Notes: a model not told the origin generated them from the letters alone. Counted from the first letter of the stretch, positions 1-8,579 are shown. The stretch: DNA of 64,000 nt from an uncultured Chloroflexota bacterium (GCA_937974245.1 CALJKV010000121.1:62001-126000), one strand, 5' to 3'. Made by a program: numbers and translations.

Positions 1-909
1 CTCGGCCTCATCTGGGGGTCGTCGTTCCTGTTTATTCGGATCGCTGTCGAAAATCAAGACCTGCGCCCGGTAGAGGTGGTGTTTATCCGCACCACCATCG
101 CCGCAATCGGGCTGGGCGCAGTCATTGCCTGGCGACGAGTCCCACTGCCGCGTACCCGCCGTATGATTACCGCCCTGGTGGTCGTCGGCCTGGGGAATGT
201 CGTCGCGCCGTTCATGCTTATCACCTGGGGGGAACAGTATATCTCCAGCAGTATCGCCGCCGTTATGCAATCTACCGCTGCCCTGTTCTCACTGGTTGTC
301 GCGCACTTCATGTTTGTGGATGAACGCATGACCCCACAGCGCGTAAGTGGTCTCATCGTCGGTTTTGTTGGTGTAGTCGTGCTGTTTGGGGATAAACTCA
401 GCGGCGGAACGATAGACAGCGATGTGGCCGGGCTGGCGGCTATCGTAGTAGCCTCACTGTGTTATGCCATTTTCACCGGGTTAGGCCGTAAGATCATCCA
501 GAGCGAGGTCAAGCCTATTGTCGTCGCTTTCGGCTCAATGGCATCAGCGGCACTGGCAACCGCACCTTTCGCGCTTTTCACTGAAGGCGGATTCACGCCG
601 CTGCTGCACTCGCTCCCCAGTAATGTGGTATTGTCCGTTGTCCTCCTCGGCTTCTTCAACACGTTTATCGCGTACATTTTCTACTATGAAATTGTGCGGC
701 AGTTGGGCGCATCACGCGCGGCGATGGTAACGTATATTGTTCCGGCGGTGGGCCTGGTATTGGGCTGGTTGATTCTGGGTGAAACAGTGGGTATCAGCCT
801 GTTGATCGGCGGCACATTGATTATGACGGGCATTGGCATAGTCAACCTGCGCCCCAGCCGGTTGTACCGCCGGCTGCGCCCGCAGGCGACACTCCCCATC
901 AACCAGTAA
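1..909 (+). CDS. EamA/DMT-family drug/metabolite transporter, 5' partial
   Basis: An inner-membrane transporter of the drug/metabolite superfamily, probably an exporter of small metabolites; the substrate cannot be read from sequence. The reading frame is open from base 1, so the true start lies upstream. About 302 residues are visible and are almost wholly hydrophobic. They form the two tandem EamA halves (roughly residues 1-125 and 140-275), about ten membrane segments, with the typical short basic loops between helices. The second half begins near AGLAAIVVASLCYAIFTGLG. The gene ends with TAA just before a hairpin terminator. The family assignment is firm; the substrate is unknown. Confidence 0.88.
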   Translation, partial: LGLIWGSSFLFIRIAVENQDLRPVEVVFIRTTIAAIGLGAVIAWRRVPLPRTRRMITALVVVGLGNVVAPFMLITWGEQYISSSIAAVMQSTAALFSLVVAHFMFVDERMTPQRVSGLIVGFVGVVVLFGDKLSGGTIDSDVAGLAAIVVASLCYAIFTGLGRKIIQSEVKPIVVAFGSMASAALATAPFALFTEGGFTPLLHSLPSNVVLSVVLLGFFNTFIAYIFYYEIVRQLGASRAAMVTYIVPAVGLVLGWLILGETVGISLLIGGTLIMTGIGIVNLRPSRLYRRLRPQATLPINQ

Positions 910-942
910 CTGACAGTAATCATGTACACAACACATGAATAC

Positions 943-979
943 AAGGGCGATGCACATGATCGCCCTTAGCTATTTTTCT
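943..979 (+). terminator. Hairpin terminator after the EamA gene
   Basis: A perfect 9-bp stem (943-951 with 959-967, starting AAGGGCGAT) and a 7-nt loop are followed on the plus strand by a T-rich run (TATTTTTCT). It lies between the convergent EamA and greA-like genes and may serve both directions. Confidence 0.7.
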
Positions 980-999
980 ACCTGTGGCTGGGGAAAAAG

Positions 1000-1479
1000 C
1001 TAAAACGCATTCTCAATCTTGCGGATTTTGTAGCGGACAACGCCATCCGGCACGGCGATTTCTACCAAGTCACCGATCTGGCGGCCAGCCAGCGCCTTGC
1101 CCACCGGGGAATCCAGGGAAACACCCCGGCGACCATGCGATACCTCCTGGCTGCTCAATAAGTCAAAGGTGAGTTCCTCTTTTTCCGCCACATCCCATAC
1201 CGTGACACGGTTACCAGCGGTGACACGAGTCGGGTCTTCGTCTTCCTCGATGATCTCCGCCCGCGCCAATACCGCCTTGAGATAAGCAACACGTTCATTC
1301 AGGCGTTCTTTGGCGACAACGGCATCAAAAAAAGTTGGTTCTTCACCGGGGCTGGTATCATCATTGGCATCCACCAGCAGCGCATTCACTTCGGCACTTC
1401 CTTCGGTGAGCAGGTCTTCCAGCTCACGTTTTAGACCCTCATATCCTGAGCGGGTCAAGATAACACGTTCATCAGACAT
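1000..1479 (-). CDS. greA: GreA/GreB-family transcript cleavage factor, variant tip
   Basis: Binds RNA polymerase in its secondary channel and stimulates cleavage of backtracked transcripts. The 159-residue length is normal for GreA. Residues 1-75 are the N-terminal coiled coil, opening with the family motif LTRSGYEGLKREL. Residues 85-159 are the FKBP-like C-terminal domain with SPVGKALAGRQIGD (124-137). The tip between the two helices is unusual: the widely conserved segment around D-x-x-E-N-x-E-Y is replaced by ANDDTSPGEEPTFFDAVVAK (residues 38-57). It is acidic but has a different sequence. AGGTGATTT precedes the ATG. It may be a Gre paralogue rather than the housekeeping GreA. Confidence 0.88.
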   Translation of the reverse strand: MSDERVILTRSGYEGLKRELEDLLTEGSAEVNALLVDANDDTSPGEEPTFFDAVVAKERLNERVAYLKAVLARAEIIEEDEDPTRVTAGNRVTVWDVAEKEELTFDLLSSQEVSHGRRGVSLDSPVGKALAGRQIGDLVEIAVPDGVVRYKIRKIENAF

Positions 1480-1673
1480 AAATCACCTATTTATTCAATT
1501 AAGGGTTGTTGATTAAAAACGACCTGGTAGGTATTGTTACGGGGAAGCACACCATACCAAAACACAGACGATACGCCTGTGCTGCCCCCATTTCACTAAA
1601 TATGATCTCTGAGAAAATGATGCGTTTATCTTATTATCTTATTTTAGCATGATGTGATGATTTCCCCTAGCAA

Positions 1674-1706
1674 AACGCCCCGACTAATGAGCCGGGGCGT
1701 TGGTTA
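1674..1706 (-). terminator. Rho-independent terminator of the NMT1-type ABC operon
   Basis: A 9-bp perfect stem (1674-1682 with 1693-1701, AACGCCCCG) with a 10-nt loop. Read on the minus strand it follows the stop codon at 1726 by about 25 nt and runs into TTTTG. Confidence 0.7.
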
Positions 1707-1725
1707 TCGAAAACTCAGTCCGGAC

Positions 1726-2820
1726 TTATTCGCCGCCGGGTGTGACTTCCACCGCAATTGGCTCCCAGTTTTCGCCGGTCACATCTTCCCCGGCCAGGCT
1801 GTCAAGCGCAGCCTGCGCCAGGTCAGTGCGGTAAGCACCATCGGAGGGTTCGGCAGTAATCACCTGGCCTTCCAGGGCGACGGCAACCGTCTGTTCCCAC
1901 AGATACTGATCCATCATGCCGATACCATCCGGGGACGGCCAGACCAGCTTATTGATTTCGTTGAGCATCCAGCGCATGTGACCTTCACCCAGCGTCGGGC
2001 CGTTTTCCAGCACGATGTCCACACAGTCATCAAAGTTGTCACGGCAGAACATCCAACCCCGGAAGGATGCCCGCAGGAACTTCACGGCGATATCTTCGTT
2101 GCCAGCTTCTGCCAGCCAGTCACCGCGTACAAAAATGTGATCCTGGAGCATGGCGGTGCCGACATCATTGAAGTTAATCACATTCAGGTCTGACGGTTGG
2201 TAGAGTTCGCCGGTTTCCGGATTCACCTGTTCCAGAACCTGGGCATATTCGTTATAAGTCATGGCCTCTGCCGCGTCCACTTCGTCGTTGAGCAGCAGCG
2301 ACATATCGAACGGCTGCTGAACAATCGTCACATCATCGGTATTATCAGGATCAATCCCTTCAGCCCGCAACGCGGCGAAGAGTTCATGTTCGTTGCCAAA
2401 ACCCCAGGTACCAACACGCATCCCGCGCAAGTCAGCAACACTCTCAATGCCCTTATCCACGAACGAGACTTCCAGCGTGCCGCTGCGCTGGAACACCTGG
2501 GCAATGTTCACCAGATCCGCGCCTTCTTCGCGGGAGGCCAGCACCTTTGGCACCCAGGCGATACCAAATTCCGCGCCACCAGCGGCGACCACCTGCTGCG
2601 GGACGATTTCCACCGCACCTTCAAGTATAGTCACATCCAGTCCTTCTTCTTCATAGAAACCCTGGGCGACGGCAGCGTAATACCCGGCGAACTGCGACTG
2701 TGCCACCCACTGCAACTGCAAACTGATCGGCGTAAGTCCCTGGGCAGCGACGCTGCTTAACGACAGTACGACGATCAGTCCAACGGCGAGTAGAACTGCG
2801 AAAACCTTATTTCTGCTCAT
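1726..2820 (-). CDS. NMT1/THI5-family ABC transporter substrate-binding protein
   Basis: Extracytoplasmic binding protein (364 aa) of a nitrate/sulfonate/pyrimidine-type importer. Residues 1-27 are a signal peptide. The mature part opens with ISLQLQWVAQSQFAGYYAA, the hallmark of the NMT1/THI5 fold that in relatives binds pyrimidine thiamin precursors, riboflavin or similar aromatics. No lipobox cysteine is present. The start at 2820 is chosen because GAGGG lies about 8 nt upstream; a longer frame has no ribosome site. It is the last gene of an operon with two permeases, an ATPase and a small membrane protein. The ligand is not determinable here. I saw neither an FMN nor a TPP riboswitch upstream of the operon. 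Confidence 0.88.
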   Translation of the reverse strand: MSRNKVFAVLLAVGLIVVLSLSSVAAQGLTPISLQLQWVAQSQFAGYYAAVAQGFYEEEGLDVTILEGAVEIVPQQVVAAGGAEFGIAWVPKVLASREEGADLVNIAQVFQRSGTLEVSFVDKGIESVADLRGMRVGTWGFGNEHELFAALRAEGIDPDNTDDVTIVQQPFDMSLLLNDEVDAAEAMTYNEYAQVLEQVNPETGELYQPSDLNVINFNDVGTAMLQDHIFVRGDWLAEAGNEDIAVKFLRASFRGWMFCRDNFDDCVDIVLENGPTLGEGHMRWMLNEINKLVWPSPDGIGMMDQYLWEQTVAVALEGQVITAEPSDGAYRTDLAQAALDSLAGEDVTGENWEPIAVEVTPGGE

Positions 2821-2899
2821 GCTTTTCCCTCGTGAAATAATAAAAGGACAAAGATGGTTTACAGGACAGCGGGGCAAAACTTTGCCCACTAATCCTATT

Positions 2900-3763
2900 T
2901 TACCCCTTTTTACGGAAAGACACATGCCAAGGCATCAGCCAGCGTTCCAGTACCAGCACCAGCATATAAAAACTGATCCCGATAATAGACGCCATGATAA
3001 TGCCCGTCCAGGCGCGGGCAAAATCGAAACCCGCCGCCTCCTGGGTGATAAACACCCCTAATGTGGCGCGTGGCCCACCGAAAAACTCCGCCACCACCGC
3101 CCCGATGACACTCAAGGCGCTGGCAACGCGAAATGCGCTAAAAATATACGGCAGCGCATTCGGTATCCGCAGCGCCCGCAAAATTTTTGTCGGGCGGGCA
3201 GCATAAGACTGCATCAACTCCAATTGACGGGTTTCAATCATCGTCAATCCGCGCACAGTATTAATCATCGTCGGGAAGAATACCATAATCGCCACAATCG
3301 CCATCTTGGAAGCCGGGTTCGTCAGGCCGAACCAGTTATTCATGATGGGCGCAAAGGCAATAATGGGCACAGAATTAGCGGCAATTGCAAATGGCATCAT
3401 CGCTTCGCTGATAATCGTCCAGCGGGCCGTTCCCAATGCAACCAGCACCCCCGCGCCACAGCCGATGAAGAAGCCCCCCACCGCCTCCCAGAGGGTTGCG
3501 CCAGTAGCCTGAAACAGGATAGAACCTTGGCCGGTAGTGAACAACCGTACCTCTTCCAGGAAGTTTTCCAGAATCGCAGACGGCCTGGGCAGCAGAAACT
3601 GCTGGATGCTGAAGATGCGTACGACCAGTTCCCAGACCACCAGCACCCCAACTGCAATCAGCATGGTAGGCAGGTAATACCGCACTCGATCACCGACACG
3701 GTGTATCCAGGGGACGGTTGCCTCTTCAGTTGCGGCATCTACAACACTTGTAATCTCAGCCAT
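2900..3763 (-). CDS. ABC transporter permease (SsuC/ThiX type)
   Basis: Integral membrane subunit (287 aa) of the NMT1-type importer. It has about six membrane helices with a binding-protein-dependent transport permease domain over residues 75-280. The EAA-type cytoplasmic loop that contacts the ATPase is visible as YAARPTKILRALRIPNALPY. The N terminus is a roughly 30-residue cytoplasmic extension rich in acidic residues. It sits 35 nt downstream of the ATPase gene and upstream of the binding-protein gene. The ribosome site is weak. Pairing with the second, larger permease (5009-6766) suggests a heterodimeric channel. Confidence 0.9.
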   Translation of the reverse strand: MAEITSVVDAATEEATVPWIHRVGDRVRYYLPTMLIAVGVLVVWELVVRIFSIQQFLLPRPSAILENFLEEVRLFTTGQGSILFQATGATLWEAVGGFFIGCGAGVLVALGTARWTIISEAMMPFAIAANSVPIIAFAPIMNNWFGLTNPASKMAIVAIMVFFPTMINTVRGLTMIETRQLELMQSYAARPTKILRALRIPNALPYIFSAFRVASALSVIGAVVAEFFGGPRATLGVFITQEAAGFDFARAWTGIIMASIIGISFYMLVLVLERWLMPWHVSFRKKG

Positions 3764-3798
3764 AATGGTGTCGTTCGTCTCTCGGCATTCGATAGATT

Positions 3799-4596
3799 CT
3801 AAATCTCATGGGCTTCGCGCAGCAGTTCGCGCACCTCCGTCAACAAAGCAAAGTAGCGCGGCAGCTCACGGGTTTCAAAGTTGCGCGGATACGGCAGATC
3901 AATGGCAATCTCCCGCGTGATACGCCCCGGACGCGGCGACATGACAACCACTCGTGTCGAAAGAAAGACCGCTTCCGCGATACTGTGCGTAACAAATACC
4001 ACCGTGATTTTGGTCGTATCCCAGATTCGAAGCAATTCGAGGTTCATGCGCTCACGAGTGAACTCGTCCAGCGCACCAAACGGTTCGTCCATCAGGAGGA
4101 GTGACGGCGAAAACGCCAGCGCCCGCGCAATCGAAACGCGCTGCTGCATACCGCCGCTCAACTGCCAGGGATAGTGATTACCGAACCGCCCTAGCTCGAC
4201 CATCTCCAGCATTTCCTGGGCGCGGGCTTTGCGCTCCTGGGTGGAATACCCCATAATCTCCAGGGGAAGCTGCACATTCTTACTCACGGTGCGCCAGTCA
4301 TATAGAGTCGCGGCCTGGAAAACCATCCCGTAGTCCTGGTCTATCCGCGCGGCGTGGGGGTCTTTCCCGTTCACTTTCAGGTCGCCTGATGTGGGCGTAA
4401 TCAACTCCGCGATCAACCGCAGCAAAGTAGACTTGCCACAGCCAGACGGACCAATCAAGGAAACAAACTCACCGGACTTCACCTCAAGGTTAATGTCTTT
4501 GAGGGCGAAAATCTCTTCATCAGCACCGGGATTAAAAATCTTATTGATCCCCTGCGCCACAATAACGTTAGTCGGGGATGCGCTCTGTGATTGCAC
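3799..4596 (-). CDS. ABC transporter ATP-binding protein (SsuB/TauB type)
   Basis: Cytoplasmic ATPase (265 aa) driving the NMT1-type importer. Walker A GPSGCGKST is at 49-57, the Q-loop at VFQ (92-94), the signature LSGGMQQR at 146-153, Walker B LLLMDEP at 166-172 and the switch His at 204. All catalytic residues are present. Translation starts at GTG 4596, with AAGAGG 6 nt upstream. It follows the small membrane protein gene by 10 nt, so the two are likely translationally coupled. Similarity to SsuB, TauB and ThiZ-type ATPases is clear. Confidence 0.93.
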   Translation of the reverse strand: MQSQSASPTNVIVAQGINKIFNPGADEEIFALKDINLEVKSGEFVSLIGPSGCGKSTLLRLIAELITPTSGDLKVNGKDPHAARIDQDYGMVFQAATLYDWRTVSKNVQLPLEIMGYSTQERKARAQEMLEMVELGRFGNHYPWQLSGGMQQRVSIARALAFSPSLLLMDEPFGALDEFTRERMNLELLRIWDTTKITVVFVTHSIAEAVFLSTRVVVMSPRPGRITREIAIDLPYPRNFETRELPRYFALLTEVRELLREAHEI

Positions 4597-4606
4597 GTCT
4601 GCCTCT

Positions 4607-4969
4607 TTACCTCAACGAATCGACAAAACTCTGCGGATCAATGAATACGCCCAGTCCTCGCAAAACCTGGAAAACACCCACCGCAACCAAGACCAGCATC
4701 ACGATGATGCGAAGCATCTTTTTATCCGGCGCAGTCTGACCCAGAAGGCGCAGATTGCTCAGGGAGGCAACCACCGCCAGCGCACCCAGCGCAATTGCGG
4801 CCATATCGGTATAGCTGAAGGCCGTCACGCGCCCATTACTGGTGGAATACGAATAGGAAGTCATGTTGCAGATGAACGGCGCTAAGGCCAGCACTGCCGC
4901 CACCCATTCGCTGGTTGCCGGAAAGCGCACCGATGGGCCACTTTGTGGTTCATAGGATTTATATGACAT
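4607..4969 (-). CDS. Small membrane protein inserted in the NMT1-type ABC operon
   Basis: Unrecognised 120-residue protein. The N-terminal 18 residues are polar. Three hydrophobic stretches follow: about 19-40 (EWVAAVLALAPFICN), 53-75 and 85-110. It is preceded by AGGGGA 8 nt from the ATG. It lies between the large permease gene (39 nt downstream of its stop) and the ATPase gene, so it is co-transcribed with the importer. It could be an accessory membrane subunit, comparable in position to S-type or small ancillary components. No known family was recognised and no function is assigned. Confidence 0.75.
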   Translation of the reverse strand: MSYKSYEPQSGPSVRFPATSEWVAAVLALAPFICNMTSYSYSTSNGRVTAFSYTDMAAIALGALAVVASLSNLRLLGQTAPDKKMLRIIVMLVLVAVGVFQVLRGLGVFIDPQSFVDSLR

Positions 4970-5008
4970 ATCATTCCCCTGAAAATCTGCAAGACAAGTC
5001 TAATTTGA

Positions 5009-6766
5009 TTACTCTTGCAGCACATTACCCCGCAGTACTGTATGTTCGATGGCTGCCACGATGACAAATGACGCGATACCGATTAGCGCCGCTATGACAA
5101 TAGCCGACCATAATTTGGGAGTCGAAATCAGACTGTAATCGGAACTAAAGTCAAGTATCGCCCGTCCCAGTCCGCTACGAATACCGGACGGCAGTTCCCC
5201 GATTATTGCGCCGACCACACTGGCAGTAGCCGATACTTTGAGCGCCGTAAAGATATAAGGCAGTGCCGCCGGGAAACGCAGTTTCCACATAATCTCCCAG
5301 CGGTTGGCGGCATACGAGTGCATCAATTCGAGAGCATTGGGCGACGGAGACTGTAACCCACGCAAGCTGTTGATTGTGACCGGGAAGAAAGTAAGATAGG
5401 CGGAAATCACGGCCACCGAAGCAGCGTTCGCCCCCAACCAAATGACGACCATCGGCGCGATTGCCAGGATAGGCACGGTCTGGGATGCCACAACATACGG
5501 CAGCAAGCCGCGCTCCATCAGGCCGGAGTGGGCAAACAACGTGCCGAGCAGGAAACCGAGCAGTGCCCCACTGGCAAAACCCACCGCGGCCTCCGACCAG
5601 GTATACAACCCGGCCTCGAAGAGGATACGCACCAGCAAAACCGCCCCGTTCCTACGGGCAGGCTGGGTCATCGCTTCGGCAATATCCTGCAAATGCGGCA
5701 GGTTCAGGTTATTGGTGATTTTCAGGTCGAGCAATATGAGGTCACGTGGTACGGAGAGAAACCGTTCATCAGCATAGTCGCCGGTCACAGTGCCTATTGG
5801 CTGTCCAACAAGCGCGGCCACATGATCCCACTGCCCAGCATCCACCTCACGCACGACTACTGCCAATCGCCCCGGAAAGCCCGGCTCCACCGGCAGAAAC
5901 GCCAACAACCGAATATCCGTGTTGATGTTCGTCAACAGTCGCAAGTTCGGGTAGTGCATCCCGGCGGCATCCAACTCGGCATCTTCGGGGAAGGGCGGCA
6001 CGTCCTCGCGCACCGTCTTGGCATCCACGATTACCGCTGTAACCTCGCCAGCTTGCAGCGCCACCAACGAGTCGTCCAAGGTGTTATACGCCGTATATGT
6101 CCAGCCGCCCTGGGGCAGCGTAATCCTGTAGTCTATGAAATCGGTGAAGGCTTTTACACCTTCCCACAGCATAATCACCGCGGACAGCACCACCACGAAC
6201 CCTAACACACGACTCACCTTGCCGGGAGCAGCCAGCAAAATCGCCAGCAGCAGGAAAATACTTATCAGAACCAGTGCAAGGGTGATGTCGCCATCCAGCG
6301 ACGGGATCAACAAGAGCAGGCTATCCAGGCCAAGCAGGACGAAGAGCAGCGCGAAACGACTCCACTGAGGGCGGCTTACCAGGGTGAGAATACCGACTGC
6401 CGCCACTGCCGCCACCAAGCCAGTATAGGCGACCATCACCGTCCGCATTCCCATCAGCGCGGTGGCTTCATCCAGGCCGCTGTCACCTCCCCACTGTTTG
6501 GCAAGCTGCCCCAGAATTGCCACCGGCGCATCCTCGGCAGACTGTTCAGCCATCCATAACGCGAGTTGGCCGGGTGTGGATTCAAGTAGTACGGGGGAAA
6601 TACCCTCAGCACGCCCATAGATGGCGGCCACCGCGAGGATAAGCGCAACGACCAGTATTCCGAGGGAGAACAATACTCGGATAGAACGCTTGTTGATAGC
6701 GGGGGTATCCGATGCCAGCACATCCAGGGGAGCATCGAGAATGATCTCGCGCCCTACATCAGCCAT
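5009..6766 (-). CDS. ABC permease with N-terminal membrane region and embedded binding-protein-like domain
   Basis: First gene of the importer operon, 585 aa, twice the usual permease length. The C-terminal 230 residues are a standard permease with the EAA loop (YAANRWEIMWKLRFPAALPY). The N-terminal region has several membrane helices (about residues 25-50 and 110-220). An extracytoplasmic segment of about 150 residues follows, including TLDDSLVALQAGEVTAVIVD and LVGQPIGTVTGDYADE. Those phrases resemble periplasmic binding-protein lobes. I infer a permease fused to a ligand-binding or docking domain. The start at 6766 is preceded by AAGG; a 17-residue longer frame lacks a ribosome site. Confidence 0.82.
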   Translation of the reverse strand: MADVGREIILDAPLDVLASDTPAINKRSIRVLFSLGILVVALILAVAAIYGRAEGISPVLLESTPGQLALWMAEQSAEDAPVAILGQLAKQWGGDSGLDEATALMGMRTVMVAYTGLVAAVAAVGILTLVSRPQWSRFALLFVLLGLDSLLLLIPSLDGDITLALVLISIFLLLAILLAAPGKVSRVLGFVVVLSAVIMLWEGVKAFTDFIDYRITLPQGGWTYTAYNTLDDSLVALQAGEVTAVIVDAKTVREDVPPFPEDAELDAAGMHYPNLRLLTNINTDIRLLAFLPVEPGFPGRLAVVVREVDAGQWDHVAALVGQPIGTVTGDYADERFLSVPRDLILLDLKITNNLNLPHLQDIAEAMTQPARRNGAVLLVRILFEAGLYTWSEAAVGFASGALLGFLLGTLFAHSGLMERGLLPYVVASQTVPILAIAPMVVIWLGANAASVAVISAYLTFFPVTINSLRGLQSPSPNALELMHSYAANRWEIMWKLRFPAALPYIFTALKVSATASVVGAIIGELPSGIRSGLGRAILDFSSDYSLISTPKLWSAIVIAALIGIASFVIVAAIEHTVLRGNVLQE

Positions 6767-6932
6767 AAAAATACCTTGTTTCAAAAATTGTGGTAAATGC
6801 GGGTAGACCACCGGCAAATTGGGTCTATTCTATAGTCCTCCACAAAACAACGCCACTGAAATCTACCTAATCTCAGGCAGCATTTTATTGGTGACTCTAT
6901 CCAATTCTACCGTCTTATAGTATTCCGTCAAA

Positions 6933-7775
6933 TTACCCGGCGCTGTGTTTGTCCAGCCAGGCGGTAAGGTCGGCCAGCATGGTTTCCTTTTCCGGCTCGT
7001 TGTGGATTTCGTGATACAGCCCCTCGTAAATTTTGAGCGTTTTATCAGAGGAGCCAGCCTGGTTATACAGGAATTCACTGCCGGATTTCGGCGCGATAGA
7101 GTCGGCACTGCCATGCATCACCAGCATGGGCAGCCGAATCGCAGAAAGTTTATCGCGCAGCGGCCCGATTGCCTGATTATAACCAACGGCCATCCGCACC
7201 CGCACCTTACCGGCATTCACGAGCGGGTCGGCGTTATAGACGGCGACGACTGCGGGATCACGCGAGATACCGTTCAGATCGAGGTCAATCAGGGGCAGGG
7301 TGGGCGCTACGGCGTTGAGGATATTGCCAATCGTGACCATCATCTTGGGCACAATCGTATCGAGCAGCAGCGGCGACCCGCTGGAGATAAATCCCACCAG
7401 TTCGTCCTGGTAAGCCAGCACGAATTTTGTCCCCAGGAACGATCCCATACTGTGGCCGTAGACGAAGATTTTCTGGCCGGGGTTCTCGGCCTTGATCTGA
7501 TCCAAATACTGTTTGGCGTCAGCAATCACCGGGTTGAAATCGGGGATATATGTGCGTGGCTGACCGTCACTCTGGCCGTGCGCCCGGTGGTCAAGGCCGC
7601 AAAAGGCGTACCCCGCACCCACAAGATGGGCAGCGACGTGCTGGTAACGCCCGATATGCTCGGCGATACCATGCAAAAACAGGATAATGGCTTTTGGCTG
7701 ACCGTCAGGAAGCCACATCTCGGTATGAATTTTCAGGCCGTCACGGCTGATAAGCTGCCCGGGGGTGTGCTGCAT
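6933..7775 (-). CDS. Alpha/beta hydrolase, monoacylglycerol lipase type
   Basis: Probable serine hydrolase of the monoacylglycerol lipase (Hydrolase_4) family, 280 aa and cytoplasmic (no signal peptide). The oxyanion loop is FLHGIAEHIGRY (33-44). The nucleophile is S109 in GHSMG. The acid is D225 in HGSADSIAP and the base H255 in LYHEIHNE. All triad members are present. The start at 7775 is supported by AAGGA 7 nt upstream; a 19-residue longer frame has no ribosome site. The family hydrolyses monoglycerides or lysophospholipids; the substrate here is inferred. Confidence 0.9.
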   Translation of the reverse strand: MQHTPGQLISRDGLKIHTEMWLPDGQPKAIILFLHGIAEHIGRYQHVAAHLVGAGYAFCGLDHRAHGQSDGQPRTYIPDFNPVIADAKQYLDQIKAENPGQKIFVYGHSMGSFLGTKFVLAYQDELVGFISSGSPLLLDTIVPKMMVTIGNILNAVAPTLPLIDLDLNGISRDPAVVAVYNADPLVNAGKVRVRMAVGYNQAIGPLRDKLSAIRLPMLVMHGSADSIAPKSGSEFLYNQAGSSDKTLKIYEGLYHEIHNEPEKETMLADLTAWLDKHSAG

Positions 7776-7873
7776 AAAATATCCTTTTTCAAAATAACCA
7801 AACATAGTTGGGTCTATTGTTTCGTGCATCATGCCCTATCGGCAATAGTAGATAGTTCGTAGTTCCGATTCCC

Positions 7874-8491
7874 CTATCGGTCGGGAGTCATCTCCCGTCG
7901 GGAACGATTCGCCAGCAGTGCCACCACGGCACCGGCAATTGCCAGGGGGATGAGCAACCACACCCATGCCAGGCTCGCGGCCAGGACAGGGAGATTAGGC
8001 TGCTGGCTGGTGATATCCAGGCAGACGATAGTGAACTGATGCGAGAGATCAGGCAGGGTACGGGCATTCACCGAATCATCCTTGATGAGCCGCCGCATCA
8101 CGGCATCGTAACGAGCAGGCGCGATCCGCCGGAACAGATACAATGCCCGCAGCGCCTCCGCCGGGTTATCCACCACCCGGGCGCTGGCATCATAGGCACG
8201 CAGCCCTAACTGGACAGTGACAACCGGGTTCGCCATGATGTTCTGATACCATTGCGGGCGGCTACCCCAGGCAGACACCACGTATATTTTACTGCCGTGA
8301 CGGCGGTACTCAATCGGCGTGTAGCGAGGTTTGCCACTTTTGCGCCCTCGCGTGACGAGTACCATAACGAAAATCATATCCAGCAGGCCGCCCAAACCCA
8401 ACTTATAACCGAGCAATGGCGCACGTAGCAGATGGCGTAAGATGCCCTGCGGATAGGGAATGGGGATATTATCTAGAGACTCCATAGCCAT
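7874..8491 (-). CDS. DUF385/Ddn-type deazaflavin-dependent reductase with C-terminal membrane anchor
   Basis: Resembles the F420H2-dependent nitro/quinone reductase family. Residues 35-140 show the family core VTRGRKSGKPRYTPIEYRR, then WYQNIMANPVVTVQLG. The family uses F420 or a flavin to reduce quinones or nitro compounds. Unusually, residues 165-195 form a C-terminal hydrophobic helix followed by a basic tail (NRSRRE), suggesting membrane attachment near the quinone pool. Two in-frame ATGs (8491 and 8485) are possible; neither has a strong ribosome site. Whether this organism makes F420 cannot be seen here. Confidence 0.83.
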   Translation of the reverse strand: MAMESLDNIPIPYPQGILRHLLRAPLLGYKLGLGGLLDMIFVMVLVTRGRKSGKPRYTPIEYRRHGSKIYVVSAWGSRPQWYQNIMANPVVTVQLGLRAYDASARVVDNPAEALRALYLFRRIAPARYDAVMRRLIKDDSVNARTLPDLSHQFTIVCLDITSQQPNLPVLAASLAWVWLLIPLAIAGAVVALLANRSRREMTPDR

Positions 8492-8579
8492 TCGTATTTG
8501 TATTCGTGAACTTTTTGTTATGTCCAGTATACCGCATTCCCTGTTGTTGTGGTATGAAAAGTTCAGAAATATGCCGGGT

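Noticed and set aside
5528..6205. A 225-codon plus-strand frame inside the large permease
   Set aside because: Antisense shadow with no family resemblance; the minus frame has clear permease motifs.
6767..6932. Possible FMN or TPP riboswitch upstream of the NMT1-type operon
   Set aside because: None of the conserved core strings of either riboswitch was found by eye in this gap.
6945..7862. A 305-codon plus-strand frame opposite the lipase-like gene
   Set aside because: The minus strand encodes a full catalytic triad; the plus frame has no recognisable domain and arises from codon bias.
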